NCBI GenBank assembly: GCA_018340375.1
Contig: JAFFJZ010000017.1
Coordinates: 4,268,001 to 4,332,000, forward strand
Length of the DNA: 64,000 nt
Source of the DNA: Gonatopus flavifemur
Taxonomy: Eukaryota > Arthropoda > Insecta > Hymenoptera > Dryinidae
Direction: 5' to 3'
The stretch's first letter is position 1, and each line of letters starts with the position of its first letter. The notes beneath the pieces are model-generated. The model saw nothing but the letters and a program-made list of their open reading frames with translations. It ran no database searches and was not told the DNA's origin. The translations under genes and the position numbers were made by a program. Shown here piece after piece: positions 22,011 through 34,658 of the stretch.

Positions 22011-22853
22011 TTATTTCTTTTGTTCATAGGCGGTGTTTAACTTGTCGATATGTTTGAGCATGCTGGCCCCGCGTTCGTCCTGGAGAACGGCGTTCTTGGT
22101 CTCGGTAAGGTCTAACACTTTGCAAGGGCCTACGTATTGTTTGTCTAATCTTCCCACACGTGGTTCCTTCATTACGTAGACCAATTGTCCTACGTAAAAA
22201 TCAACGTGACGTGCTTGTCGATCGTCATATCCTTTAGATTTCTGTTTTGCAGCGAGGATACTTGATCGGGCGAGAGCTTGGATTTCATTCAGACGTTGTA
22301 TTAGTTCGGTTAGGTAGGAATTGTAGGTTTCTAGTTCTTCCGGTGGGGGATATTTACTCGGCATTCGGGCTTCATAACCGAACACCAGCTCGAAGGGGGT
22401 GAACGATGTTGGTTCATGGACCGAAGTATTATATGAAAACATAGCGAATGGGAACAAAGCATCCCAATCGTTCTGATCCTTGACGTAGTGTTTTAAATAT
22501 TCTATCAGTACTAAGTGGCTGCGTTCTAACGAGCCATTGGATTGTGGTCGATATCCGGAGGTTGCGACTTGCTCGATATTGAAAATTTCCGCGAGCTGGG
22601 CGAGAACGCTACCTATGAAGGCTTTCCCTCTGTCCGTAAGAATGCAGCGGGGTGAACTGAAAGTGGCGATACAATATCGCGCGAATGCATCGGCTATAGT
22701 GGGAGCTCGTCCATTAGGAATTGGGACACCGATGCAATACTTCGTCAACTGGTCTTGCATTGTTAAGATGTAGTTGTTGCCGCTAGGGGTGGTACGGAGA
22801 GGTCCTACCAAGTCGAGTGAGACCTTATCGAAAGCGCGTGAAGGGGTGTCTGT
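22011..22853 (-). pseudogene. Ty3/gypsy integrase core and C-terminus, copy 1
   Basis: The C-terminal part of a retrotransposon Pol, which inserts the cDNA into chromosomes. The catalytic triad is visible: Asp in SLDLVGPL, Asp in LTDRGKAF and Glu in NGSLERSH, the last two separated by 35 residues, the classical D,D-35-E spacing. A basic C-terminal region follows (VGQLVYVMKEP, YVGPCKVL). The frame is open but is cut off from its zinc-binding N-terminus by the solo LTR at 22854-24231. Copy 2 at 29963 is almost identical. Confidence 0.9.
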
Positions 22854-24231
22854 TGTCACGTCCCGCAATTTTCGACCTCGGAACAATACTTTTAGAGTAT
22901 TGTTTTGAGGCGGATTGCGAGACTTTTGCCCGCCTTTCCCCTGACCACCCGTTTTTTCCCGCTATTTTAAAATTCCTTTTTGCTCTCTCTGCCCATGCAT
23001 TGTATATGTGCGAAGCAGAGAGATTTTTCTTCTTCACCCGTACACTCTCACATATTGCTGCTTGGAGTCTCATGCATACACGATTATCCCTGTGAGTATA
23101 CCTGATTTTAAATAATATTTCCTCATTTCCTTTCTTTATGAATATCCTATATTGTTCTTGGCCGGTCGCATACGTGCATTGTCAATGTTGAGGCCAGCAA
23201 AAAAATCTGTCCTTGACAGCGATAAGGCACGTGCGAGACTCATCGGCGCCGAAACCCAACACCGGATTTCTTCAAATTCCGAAATCTAACTCCCACCTTC
23301 CTCATTTCAAACCCCTCCATGATTTTGTCATCCCCTTCAGGCCCTGAGATCGTCGCTCGACAACGGCTGAAAAATCAGTACTTCACCGACCTGAAACCTC
23401 CGCGATTCGAAAAAGTAAGTTCGCGTGTTGAATCTCTCTTCCTCTCTCTCTCTCTAAAGATTTTTGGGGCTGATGTGCTGCGATCACCAGTAAAGTCTCG
23501 ACAGGGGTCAGTTTCCCCCTGTATAAACAAAAAAGAAAATTGCCCTTTCATCCGTTCCCTAAGCCATGAAGGGATGAATTCCCTCGAAGAATTCGGGGTC
23601 CTTCCGCTGATGGGATGGATGAGACCCAAGAGATTTTTCTTTTGGTGTATCGTGGCCGATGTGGTCCCCGGGACTCTTTTCAGGGAGATAGAGAGAGTGC
23701 GTTTCGTGCGTGTTGTTATCATTCTTTCTTCTTCTTTTTCCTCTCCTTTTGAGTAGTACGCGTTTCTCCGAAATCTCAAAATCTCCTGAAACAGTGAAGT
23801 TGAGTGTGTCTCCAGCAACCACCATTTGGATATTTCGGACCGTCAACTTGCTCTACGGAATAACTTCTGCTGGTAAGTACCACTCTTTACCCTAGAGGGT
23901 GCTTCTCTTCTACCCTTTTCCCTCTTTCTTCCTTCAGTCCCATCCCGTCGCGAGCGATATATCAATATATATATATATATATATATATTCACTATGTATT
24001 CCTTTTTTTATATCATTTGCCTTTTTGAATAGCATGTATGTGTGAACTCACGAAAAGGAAATTATACTTGATCATTAAACCCAATACTGCTTCCGTTGAT
24101 TTTCCCCAGGATACAGATTTCTTGATAACAGCACCGGTCTTACCACCAGGGAACGATGCATCTTCCTTTCCTCGTGAATTGAAGAAAGGTTGCGACAAGC
24201 TCGGTCGATAAATCTCGCTCTAGTCGTAACA
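22854..24231. mobile_element. Solo LTR (about 1.38 kb) inside gypsy integrase, copy 1
   Basis: It starts TGTCACG and ends CGTAACA, an inverted TG...CA pair. It is flanked by the 4-bp duplication CTGT (22850-22853, 24232-24235). Without it the two integrase parts are in the same frame, which fixes the limits exactly. It includes an (AT)n tract near 23955-23988. Overlapping frames on both strands within it are not genes. It carries no Pol, so it is the product of LTR-LTR recombination. Its parent family is unknown. Confidence 0.8.
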
Positions 24232-24656
24232 CTGTGATGAACATTGGTTCCTTTGTTTTAATTCGGACCAACTTTTGTTCTCGACAGCTTTTACATGCTC
24301 GAATGTAGTTGCTGATTTCTTCGTGCATGTTCTTTCAGAAAAAACGATGTCTCATACGATTATATGTTTTCAAAACGCCTTTGTGACCCCCAAAAAGACT
24401 TGCGTGGTATTCATTGATGATTTTGCTACGAGCCTCCGGGGGTGGTATCATAATTTCTTTCGGGCAGATGAATATCTCGATGGGAACATCTTGGAAGAAA
24501 TATGTTAAGATGTTTTTCACCTCTCTCGGTCTGTGAAGTTTGAATAAACTTCCTGCCGCGGAAAAGCGTATAGAGCGACGTTTGTCAGGAATTACTTCTG
24601 CTCTAAGGGATTTGACCAACCGGGTCAAATTCGTCGTACTTAAGGGGCTTTGATCA
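24232..24656 (-). pseudogene. Gypsy integrase zinc-binding domain, copy 1
   Basis: The N-terminal His-His-Cys-Cys domain of the integrase (HASLFGGHKG ... CKSCREQ) that supports multimer formation. One in-frame TGA interrupts it near 24330, replacing the residue after RMRHRFF. The upstream Pol part is missing because the duplication joins directly to foldback sequence at 24656-24657. The same TGA is in copy 2, so it predates the duplication. Confidence 0.85.
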
Positions 24657-26431
24657 TAATGCTCTCCGACGCATAATTTCCGAGATATAATTAATTAAAG
24701 TTGACTAATTATGAGGTGGATCCATCGGTGATTCAGGAGCGTCATAACAGAACAAGAGAGGAAGGTGCTTGCAGAGGGCGCTCATACGATCAGCTGATCG
24801 GTATAATCGATACGATTTACCAACATACAGATTCGTAACTTTTATATGTAGAACGATTGAATTCATCGACACTGTGGAAAAATTGATTATTGTCATGAAT
24901 TCTTATCACGATATGCTGTAGGTGAAAGTTGTAATTTCAGTAATGGTTTTTATTACGCAGACAAATGTAAAATAGTGTTATTTCGTAGGGATAGGGATTC
25001 AAGTGGGAGAAAAAAGTATAACTACTCGTTTTCAATCAGAATTTTCATGTAAAAAAGAAAACATGAGAATTTTCATTCATCCGATACCCAATTTGAACCG
25101 TTTGATTAGTAAGTTTAACACAAGAGATTGGATTCCGAATCCTGTATTCTGATTGGTCGAGAATCAATGTATGTTAGATCAATCCTCGGCCGTTTCAAAT
25201 GATTCTTCTGAAGAATGTGTTTTCGACTTATCCCAACCACAACATTGAACAATGATGAATTCATTCGAATTCACCCCTTTTACATCATTCGATGATTATA
25301 AAGGGTTTATCGAACGTTAATAACTTACTTGAGATCACTCAAGATCATTCATGTTTAAATCAAAATCTAATTCAAATTGTGTGCAAGTTCGAGCGCGTTT
25401 CTACGTTTGGAAAATGTATTCGTCCTAAAAAGGACGGATTTGGTTAATCTTCAAAGACAATTCTTTTTTCATTTGAAATAACAATATGCCCTTTCGAGTC
25501 ATATGTGCTTTGAATGAAACTGTTTCGAGCTGTCACCTGATTGGTTGATTCGTATCACGAATGGTTGATTTGAGCTAAACAAACCGTATGTGATTACAAA
25601 GTCAATAAAGTGCAATGATTGGGTCGTATATGATGTCACACCTTGTATTTTCGTCAAAGTTGATGGATTCTGCAAGTTGAAGTAAGTTATTAACGTTCGA
25701 TAAACCCTTTATAATCATCGAATGATGTAAAAGGGGTGAATTCGAATGAATTCATCATTGTTCAATGTTGTGGTTGGGATAAGTCGAAAACACATTCTTC
25801 AGAAGAATCTTTTGAAACGGCCGAGGATTGATCTAACATACATTGATTCTCGACCAATCAGAATACAGGATTCGGAATCCAATCTCTTGTGTTAAACTTA
25901 CTAATCAAACGGTTCAAATTGGGTATCGGATGAATGAAAATTCTCATGTTTTCTTTTTTACATGAAAATTCTGATTGAAAACGAGTAGTTATACTTTTTT
26001 CTCCCACTTGAATCCCTATCCCTACGAAATAACACTATTTTACATTTGTCTGCGTGATAAAAAACATTACTGAAATTACAACTTTCACCTACAGCATATC
26101 GTGATAAGAATTCATGACAATAATCAATTTTTCCACAGTGTCGACGAATTCGATCGTTCTACATAGAAAATTTACCAATTTGTATGCTGGTAAATCGTAT
26201 CGATTATACCGATCAGCTGATCGTATGAGCGCCCTCTGCAAGCACCTTCCTCTCTTGTTCTGTTATGACGCTCCTGAATGACTGATGGATCCACCTCATA
26301 ATTAGTCAACTTTAATTAATTATATCTCGGAAATTATGCGTCGGAGAGCATTGTGCAGAAGGACAAATCGTTTTAGAATTTCATCAGGAATCTACTCCCA
26401 AAAAAGAGTGCGGGAATTTTGAACCACCCTG
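24657..26431. mobile_element. Foldback element copy 2, left tip missing
   Basis: Same element as 38966-40818 but lacking about 90 bp at its left end. The break coincides exactly with the end of duplicated gypsy copy 1. The right end (ACCACCCTG then TATATA) is intact. No ORF of its own. Confidence 0.9.
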
Positions 26432-26769
26432 TATATATCTGTACGAGTGATTCAACATAGGGATTATCATTACTGCAAATTATCTCGTTGATTCTCGTTG
26501 TTGTTCCGTTCCCTCTTTTCTTTTTCATTCGAGTTTTAAGTTTGGGATAATTCCCGGGAAAAAAATGAGTCGAGCATGTGCTCATTTGACCCAAAGGAGG
26601 CGAGATGTTTCCCATATCTTTCGTAGGTTCTAGCTGACAGAAGGATTTCCTTCCATACGAAATAATTTCGGGTTCGGAGTTATTTAGGAATTATACAGGA
26701 GGCCTATATGGATTCTATGGTGATCATGGTACGACCTCATTGGAAAACATGCAATGGTTCGGGATAATA

Positions 26770-28059
26770 CGAGGGTGGATTGATAAGTTTCCGGCCTGAT
26801 CAAGAGATGGCGCCACTAGGCTTACCTTGAGGTGGCGTTCTATAGTACCATCCTTAGATAGCTTGTAGCTATAGTTTCAGTCCGATCGCCATGTTAGTTT
26901 AGTTTTGAGAGCACGCTGACCAAGACGCCTCTGTGTTTTTCGTGAAAATGGAAAAGCTGGAAAATCGTGCTGTCATCAAATACTTTTATTTGAAGGGGTT
27001 AACGCCGAAGGAAATTAAAGAAGAGATGGACTCAACACTGGGGACATCCTCACATCATATTCAACCGTTAAGCAGTGGGTTTCCGAGTTTAAAAAGGGTC
27101 GTGTGAGCACCTCTGATGAGCCTCGCTCAGGACGCCCCATTGAGGTCACAACTCCAGATATGATCGAAAAATCCATCAAATAGTGCTGAAAGATCGCAGA
27201 TTGAAAGTTCGTGAGATAGCTGAGACCTGTAAGATGTCATATGAACGTGTACAAAATATTTTGCACCAACATTTGTATATGGAAAAGCTCTGTGCAAGAC
27301 GGGTGCCGCGTTTGTCAACAGTCGACCAAAAATTGATTCGAAAGAACATTTCTACCGCCAATTTGGCGTTGTATAAGCGCAATCCAAGCGAATTTTTGCG
27401 TCGATTCGTAACCGTTGACGAAACTTGGGTCCACCACTACACTCCTGAAACCAAAGAACAGTCTAAACAGTGGATTGGACCAGGGAACCAACTCCAAAGA
27501 AGGCAAAAACAATTTTTTCGGCGAACAAGGTTATGGCTACTATTTTTTGGGATGCAAGAGGTATTATATACATTGATTACCTTGAAAAGGGTAAAACTAT
27601 CACTGGTCAATACTACGCAGACTTATTGCAACGTTTGAGCCACGAAGTGAAAATTAAACGACCTCATCTGGCGAAGAAAAAAATCTTGTTTCATCACGAT
27701 AACGCACCAGCGCACACGTCAATCGTTGCGATGGCTAAAATCAACGATCTGAAGTTTGAATTAATGCCGCACCCTCCCTACTCTCCAGACCTAGCCCCGA
27801 GTGACAATTATCTGTTTCCTAACCTCAAAAAATGGCTTGGCGGTAAGAGATTTGCGGACAATGAAGAAGTAGTCGAAGCTGTAAATGGGTATTTTGAGGA
27901 GCTTGACGAATCAGTCTATAGAGATGGCATTACTAGACTAGAACACCGCTATGAGAAATGTATCAGCTTTGGAGGAGATTATGTTGAGAAATAAAAAAAA
28001 AAAATTCTTAAAAACGTTGTTTTTCTTGGTCAGGCCGGAAACTTATCAATCCACCCTCG
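26770..28059 (+). mobile_element. Mariner element, copy 2
   Basis: Same element as 18816-20108 at the equivalent position of the duplicated segment, with the same TA flanks. It is 1290 bp, three bases shorter because of three single-base deletions in the transposase. Confidence 0.95.
26948..27994 (+). pseudogene. Mariner transposase copy 2, three 1-bp deletions
   Basis: Nearly identical to the intact transposase at 18994-20043 but broken by three single-base losses relative to it. One is in a CCCC run (near 27052), one in an A run (near 27171) and one in a GGGG run (near 27485). The catalytic motifs survive but lie in two frames. All three changes are in or beside short homopolymers, so sequencing or assembly error is a serious alternative to true decay. 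Confidence 0.9.
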
Positions 28060-28061
28060 TA

Positions 28062-29962
28062 GTGATGGCTGAGGAAATTCCCTGAAGGAATTAGGAGCTT
28101 GGGTGAAGGCGGGATCCACCATGTCGGCTGTGTGAGGTTTTCCATGGGTTTTTTTTTTGTTTCCGTAGTGTTGAAAATTTTGTTATGGGAATCAATCTAG
28201 GGTAGTGGTTGATGCTCATACATGTGAAATTTTCACCCTTGGGTGGTCCTATGGGGGATTTTGCTGGGTGGTCCTGGTGCGTTTTTGAGTTTTTGTGTCT
28301 GCCGTGAAGTGGGCAACGGTTGTGAGTGAATGGGGAATCAGAATCCGTCATGGGCTCATTCATGGGGTCCTATGGGGTTTCTATGGGGTTTGACCAATTA
28401 CGTATGGAAATTGATCTAGGATGCGAGTGGGTCATTGCGAACGCGTAAGCTTGGTTATCGCGTGGTTCTATGGTGGTTTTTCATGGTTTGACCATGGTGT
28501 AAGTTGGAGTTGATGCGTTCCGAGTAGTTAGGGACAATTTAGGAGGCGTTATAGAGCGAAATCCGTCATGGGGTCATTCATGGGGTCTTATGGGGTTTTT
28601 ATAGGGTTGCCTGTTTGACATGAATAATTGATGTAGGACGATAGTAGGGTCGTGAGAATATGAAATTTGGATAATTTGGCGGTGCTATGGTACTGTTAAT
28701 GGTCACTCCGGGTTTTTTTTTTCTATGAACAAGGATATATAGTACACCCGGTTTTTTTTTCTCTCTTTTTGGTGATGGGTTTTAAGTACACGTGTGTACC
28801 TCATATGCTTTTCCCGGTCTGGATACTTTTTGGAAGTTGTTTCCATAATTAACTGAGAAGACAAAGTTCAGAGTACTGTGACCGTGTATGCTTGTGAATG
28901 GGGAGACGCTTCATCGTGGTCCGTACGGTTGCGAGAGAGACAACAACTACGAATGGATGGAGCTGGAATACACGGCGATAGCTCGTGTAATGTAGTTGTC
29001 CTATATCAATGCCTGTAATACACATATTACTGAAATTCATTGTATGACGTTGATAATTTTGTATCATGTTGGGTTCTCTTCGAATTTTATTTTAAGCTTT
29101 CTGATTTTTGGTGGATGGGGAAAACTGTGGCAGAGATATTTCCATTGTTGTTCATGACAGTTTCCACAGATGTTTCTATTCGGTGCGAGTGATGAGTTCG
29201 GTTTCTACAGTGCTCGTTGCACGTGTGCATAAGCGGCTGGTGATTATGATGATTGTCGAGTAGGTTGGCATTGATACCTGATACCTACTCTCCTCCTGTT
29301 CTTTTTATCGCTCCGTGCTTATATCTCTTACTCTCTTTTTCTCCAACTCGATATGGTTATTTCTTTTCTATTAACTACAGCCGTATTAATGGCTGCTGAA
29401 ATCTTATATGTACTTATATATCTATATGCATGCGGGCTGGGATGTGTCATATACGCCTCTCTGTTAGCCGTAATGATGGCTACTCTCGGATATTGATTCT
29501 CTCTTTTGTTGAAGTACATTGTGAAAATATTCTGAAATTTCCGATACCAGTTGTATATGAGAATTCTGAAACTTGTAATTGAAATCAGGTTCAATCATGA
29601 ATTCGTGAAATTTAATGCAAAATGTTTGAAAATTCATATTAAAAAAATGCATGAAAAATCATAATTCTGTATGAGATATCATAAAATTTCACATGAAAAG
29701 CCAAAGAATTTTGACAATTCCATACAAACTGTATATGTTAATTGCTCCTTATACATTTCTATGGAATTTAAGAAGCAAATTTTTTTTTACAGTGTATATA
29801 ATGATTTCCTAATAATTGTGCTTTACTATTTTTTTTTCATTGTTTCACTCTTTATGATTGTTTCTATCCTTAATTTAATGTCGAATGTGGGAGTTAGGTC
29901 AGTGAAATGCTATCTGTTCCTTGTGTTTACTGTACTCGTCTGCCTAATAACTGGTGAATCGA
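28062..29962. other. Gypsy 3' non-coding region, copy 2
   Basis: Duplicate of 20111-22010 with only a few single-base differences, mostly in T runs. No gene recognised. Confidence 0.5.
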
Positions 29963-30805
29963 TTATTTCTTTTGTTCATAGGCGGTGTTTAACTTGTCGA
30001 TATGTTTGAGCATGCTGGCCCCGCGTTCGTCCTGGAGAACGGCGTTCTTGGTCTCGGTAAGGTCTAACACTTTGCAAGGGCCTACGTATTGTTTGTCTAA
30101 TCTTCCCACACGTGGTTCCTTCATTACGTAGACCAATTGTCCTACGTAAAAATCAACGTGACGTGCTTGTCGATCGTCATATCCTTTAGATTTCTGTTTT
30201 GCAGCGAGGATACTTGATCGGGCGAGAGCTTGGATTTCATTCAGACGTTGTATTAGTTCGGTTAGGTAGGAATTGTAGGTTTCTAGTTCTTCCGGTGGGG
30301 GATATTTACTCGGCATTCGGGCTTCATAACCGAACACCAGCTCGAAGGGGGTGAACGATGTTGGTTCATGGACCGAAGTATTATATGAAAACATAGCGAA
30401 TGGGAACAAAGCATCCCAATCGTTCTGATCCTTGACGTAGTGTTTTAAATATTCTATCAGTACTAAGTGGCTGCGTTCTAACGAGCCATTGGATTGTGGT
30501 CGATATCCGGAGGTTGCGACTTGCTCGATATTGAAAATTTCCGCGAGCTGGGCGAGAACGCTACCTATGAAGGCTTTCCCTCTGTCCGTAAGAATGCAGC
30601 GGGGTGAACTGAAAGTGGCGATACAATATCGCGCGAATGCATCGGCTATAGTGGGAGCTCGTCCATTAGGAATTGGGACACCGATGCAATACTTCGTCAA
30701 CTGGTCTTGCATTGTTAAGATGTAGTTGTTGCCGCTAGGGGTGGTACGGAGAGGTCCTACCAAGTCGAGTGAGACCTTATCGAAAGCGCGTGAAGGGGTG
30801 TCTGT
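29963..30805 (-). pseudogene. Ty3/gypsy integrase core and C-terminus, copy 2
   Basis: Same domains and D,D-35-E residues as copy 1 at 22011-22853. This copy is linked through 32183-38017 to the rest of the same gypsy element, so it represents the parent arrangement. It is interrupted by the solo LTR. Confidence 0.9.
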
Positions 30806-32182
30806 TGTCACGTCCCGCAATTTTTCGACCTCGGAACAATACTTTTAGAGTATTGTTTTGAGGCGGATTGCGAGACTTTTGCCCGCCTTTCCCCTGACCA
30901 CCCGTTTTTTCCCGCTATTTTAAAATTCCTTTTTGCTCTCTCTGCCCATGCATTGTATATGTGCGAAGCAGAGAGATTTTTCTTCTTCACCCGTACACTC
31001 TCACATATTGCTGCTTGGAGTCTCATGCATACACGATTATCCCTGTGAGTATACCTGATTTTAAATAATATTTCCTCATTTCCTTTCTTTATGAATATCC
31101 TATATTGTTCTTGGCCGGTCGCATACGTGCATTGTCAATGTTGAGGCCAGCAAAAAAATCTGTCCTTGACAGCGATAAGGCACGTGCGAGACTCATCGGC
31201 GCCGAAACCCAACACCGGATTTCTTCAAATTCCGAAATCTAACTCCCACCTTCCTCATTTCAAACCCCTCCATGATTTTGTCATCCCCTTCAGGCCCTGA
31301 GATCGTCGCTCGACAACGGCTGAAAAATCAGTACTTCACCGACCTGAAACCTCCGCGATTCGAAAAAGTAAGTTCGCGTGTTGAATCTCTCTTCCTCTCT
31401 CTCTCTCTAAAGATTTTTGGGGCTGATGTGCTGCGATCACCAGTAAAGTCTCGACAGGGGTCAGTTTCCCCCTGTATAAACAAAAAAGAAAATTGCCCTT
31501 TCATCCGTTCCCTAAGCCATGAAGGGATGAATTCCCTCGAAGAATTCGGGGTCCTTCCGCTGATGGGATGGATGAGACCCAAGAGATTTTTCTTTTGGTG
31601 TATCGTGGCCGATGTGGTCCCCGGGACTCTTTTCAGGGAGATAGAGAGAGTGCGTTTCGTGCGTGTTGTTATCATTCTTTCTTCTTCTTTTTCCTCTCCT
31701 TTTGAGTAGTACGCGTTTCTCCGAAATCTCAAAATCTCCTGAAACAGTGAAGTTGAGTGTGTCTCCAGCAACCACCATTTGGATATTTCGGACCGTCAAC
31801 TTGCTCTACGGAATAACTTCTGCTGGTAAGTACCACTCTTTACCCTAGAGGGTGCTTCTCTTCTACCCTTTTCCCTCTTTCTTCCTTCAGTCCCATCCCG
31901 TCGCGAGCGATATATCAATATATATATATATATATATATTCACTATGTATTCCTTTTTTTATATCATTTGCCTTTTTGAATAGCATGTATGTGTGAACTC
32001 ACGAAAAGGAAATTATACTTGATCATTAAACCCAATACTGCTTCCGTTGATTTTCCCCAGGATACAGATTTCTTGATAACAGCACCGGTCTTACCACCAG
32101 GGAACGATGCATCTTCCTTTCCTCGTGAATTGAAGAAAGGTTGCGACAAGCTCGGTCGATAAATCTCGCTCTAGTCGTAACA
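30806..32182. mobile_element. Solo LTR inside gypsy integrase, copy 2
   Basis: Duplicate of 22854-24231 with the same TGTCACG...CGTAACA ends and CTGT flanks (30802-30805, 32183-32186). The insertion therefore happened before the segment was duplicated. Confidence 0.8.
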
Positions 32183-32619
32183 CTGTGATGAACATTGGTT
32201 CCTTTGTTTTAATTCGGACCAACTTTTGTTCTCGACAGCTTTTACATGCTCGAATGTAGTTGCTGATTTCTTCGTGCATGTTCTTTCAGAAAAAACGATG
32301 TCTCATACGATTATATGTTTTCAAAACGCCTTTGTGACCCCCAAAAAGACTTGCGTGGTATTCATTGATGATTTTGCTACGAGCCTCCGGGGGTGGTACC
32401 ATAATTTCTTTCGGGCAGATGAATATCTCGATGGGAACATCTTAGAAGAAATATGTTAAGATGTTTTTCACCTCTCTCGGTCTGTGAAGTTTGAATAAAC
32501 TTCCTGCCGCGGAAAAGCGTATAGAGCGACGTTTGTCAGGAATTACTTCTGCTCTAAGGGATTTGACCAACCGGGTCAAATTCGTCGTACTTAAGGGGCT
32601 TTGATCGGTAAATATGCTA
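32183..32619 (-). pseudogene. Gypsy integrase zinc-binding domain, copy 2
   Basis: Carries the HHCC domain and the same in-frame TGA as copy 1. It runs upstream to the TA where the DD41D mariner (32622-34656) entered. The linker and RNase H resume beyond that insertion at 34659. Confidence 0.85.
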
Positions 32620-32621
32620 TA

Positions 32622-34656
32622 CAGGGCGTCCCATTTGAAACAGGACAGCTGAAAAACTCTTCAGGGAATGGAGGGGGAAAAAAATTGTTCGGATAAAAGT
32701 TGTAGGGTTCGAAAGGGGCCATAAGATGGTGACCTTGAATTTGACCTTGAGGTCAATTTTGAGCATAATTGATGGTCAAAGTATGTTTTTCCAAATGGAA
32801 AACCCTACGTCCGACCTCGGAAATGGAAAGAGCGGAAAATTTTACGTCCGAATATGTTAACATATCAGGTCATTTAGAGGTCATTTGAAGGTCAAAAAAC
32901 CATTTTCTATGGATTTCCACGGGAAAGCCTCAAACGAGTTGTTTCTCTGACCAAAGTTATCAAAGTGCAAGTGAAACCCCACGTTTCGACCTTGAATTCG
33001 ACCTTGAGAACGATAATGAATGCCAAATTTGAAACAATAATTAAAAAATTATTTATTTTTCCAGTTCGTCGTTTTATAATTACAGATGGCACAAATCCGT
33101 CGACGGGTAAGACACACTTATTGCAGGAGATGTTCGAATTGACCGCCATTCACTTCAATACATAACTCCAGCCGGCGTCGAAAGTTCCCAAGAACAGACT
33201 GAAAAACTTCTGCACGAATATTCGCAATTGCATATCTGATGCGTTGTTGTAGATCCACAGGTGTTGTCGGTCGGTTGGTATAAACGACATTTTTTACGTA
33301 ACCCCACAAATCAAAATCTAGAGGGGTGAGATCAGGAGATCTTGCCGGCCACAGTACAAATCCACCTCGACCAATCCAACGATTGGGGAAAAGGATATTT
33401 AGATAATCCCTCACACACCGAGCAAAGTGTGGTGGTGCACCGTCTTGCTGATACCACATCCTCTGCCTAGTTGCTAATGTCACATCTTCCATGAGAACTG
33501 GTAATTCATTCTGTGAAAACTGTAGATAATTAGGACCGTTAACAGTTCCATAAAAAAAATACGGCCCAATAACTTGATTGTCTAGAATTCCACACCAAAC
33601 ATTTATACTCCACCGATGCTGATGATCAACTTGTTGAGTCCAGTGCGGGTTTTGCGCTGATCAATAGTGGCTATTGTGACGATTTAACAAGCCAGTACTT
33701 TGAAACGTTGATTCATCACTGAAAAGAACATATCGAAAGAAATCGGGCGCTTCGTTCAACCTCTGTAAAGCCCAATGGCAAAAGTTGACTCGATTCTGCA
33801 TATCTTGTTGAGATCATTCTTGGGTCAGTGTGATGTGGTACGGATCATATTGAGCAGCTTGTAGAATTCTGTGTGCCGTACTGCGTGGAATACCCAAATC
33901 GCGTTCAATATCACGTAAACTAACATGAGGATTCATGTGTATTATTGCTAAAACAGCAACGCATCGAGGGTCGTTAAAGTTGAAACCTTGATTGTTTCGG
34001 CGTTGACCAATCCTTCCTTGTCGACAATTTCTTTCAACTTGGCGAATGACTTCTGGAGAAGGATGATGCTGCCGATCTCCAAACCGCTCTCTGTACAATC
34101 GTGACGCTCTTTGATACACTCCGCGACACTCGCCCAAGATCATTGAAATATCAACACATTCGTTAGGCGAATCAACCATTTTGAACCCGCACTTACACCG
34201 TAAACGATGAAAACTTCTTAATGATCATTTTTGTACTGATATGAAGAATAAACTCTGAAGGTTAGTTCTGTTTACTTTCAATTCAAGGTCGAAACGTGGG
34301 GTTTCACTTTAACTTCAATAACTTTGGTTAGAGAAACAACTCGTTTGAGGCTTTTCCGTGAAAATCCATAGAAAATGGTTTTTTGAGCTTCAAACGACCT
34401 CTGAATGACCTGATATGTTAACATATTCGGACGTAAAATTTCCCGCTCTTTCCATTTCTGAGGTCGAGCGTAGGGTCTTCCATTTGAAAAAACATACTTT
34501 GACCATCAATTATGCTCAAAATTGACCTCAAGGTCAAATTCAAGGTCACCATCTTATCGCCCCCTTCGAACCCTACAACTTTTATCTGAACAATTTTTTC
34601 CCCCCTCCATTCCCTGAAGAGTTATTCAGCTGTCCTGTTTCAAATGGGACGCCCTG
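32622..34656 (-). mobile_element. DD41D mariner-like element with long TIRs
   Basis: The ends are CAGGGCGTCCCATTTGAAAC and its inverse, flanked by TA (32620-32621, 34657-34658). The inverted repeats are long, about 377 bp each (to about 32998 and from about 34279). It is 2035 bp and inserted into the gypsy Pol between RNase H and integrase. One decayed transposase is read on the minus strand. Confidence 0.9.
33118..34179 (-). pseudogene. DD41D transposase with two internal stops
   Basis: The N-terminal half has the helix-turn-helix type seen in DUF4817-containing transposases (VYQRASRLYRERFGDR; then SLRDIERDLGIPRSTAHRIL). The core has the first Asp in VLFSDESTF, the second in WYQQDGAPPHF and the third in SPDLTPLDF. 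There are 41 residues between the last two, which places it in the DD41D group rather than DD34D. TGA codons at about 33814-33816 and about 33660 break the single frame. Length without the breaks is about 353 codons, normal for the family. It is a dead copy unless transposase is supplied elsewhere. Confidence 0.9.
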
Positions 34657-34658
34657 TA

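Noticed and set aside
22854..23260. A shorter LTR ending near 23243 followed by a GGCGCCG primer-like word
   Set aside because: The CTGT flanks and in-phase integrase parts define the insertion as 22854-24231, so the internal word is not supported as a primer site.
23319..23846. Frames of about 95-147 codons on both strands (also at 31272-31799)
   Set aside because: They lie wholly within the solo LTR and overlap on opposite strands without any known domain.
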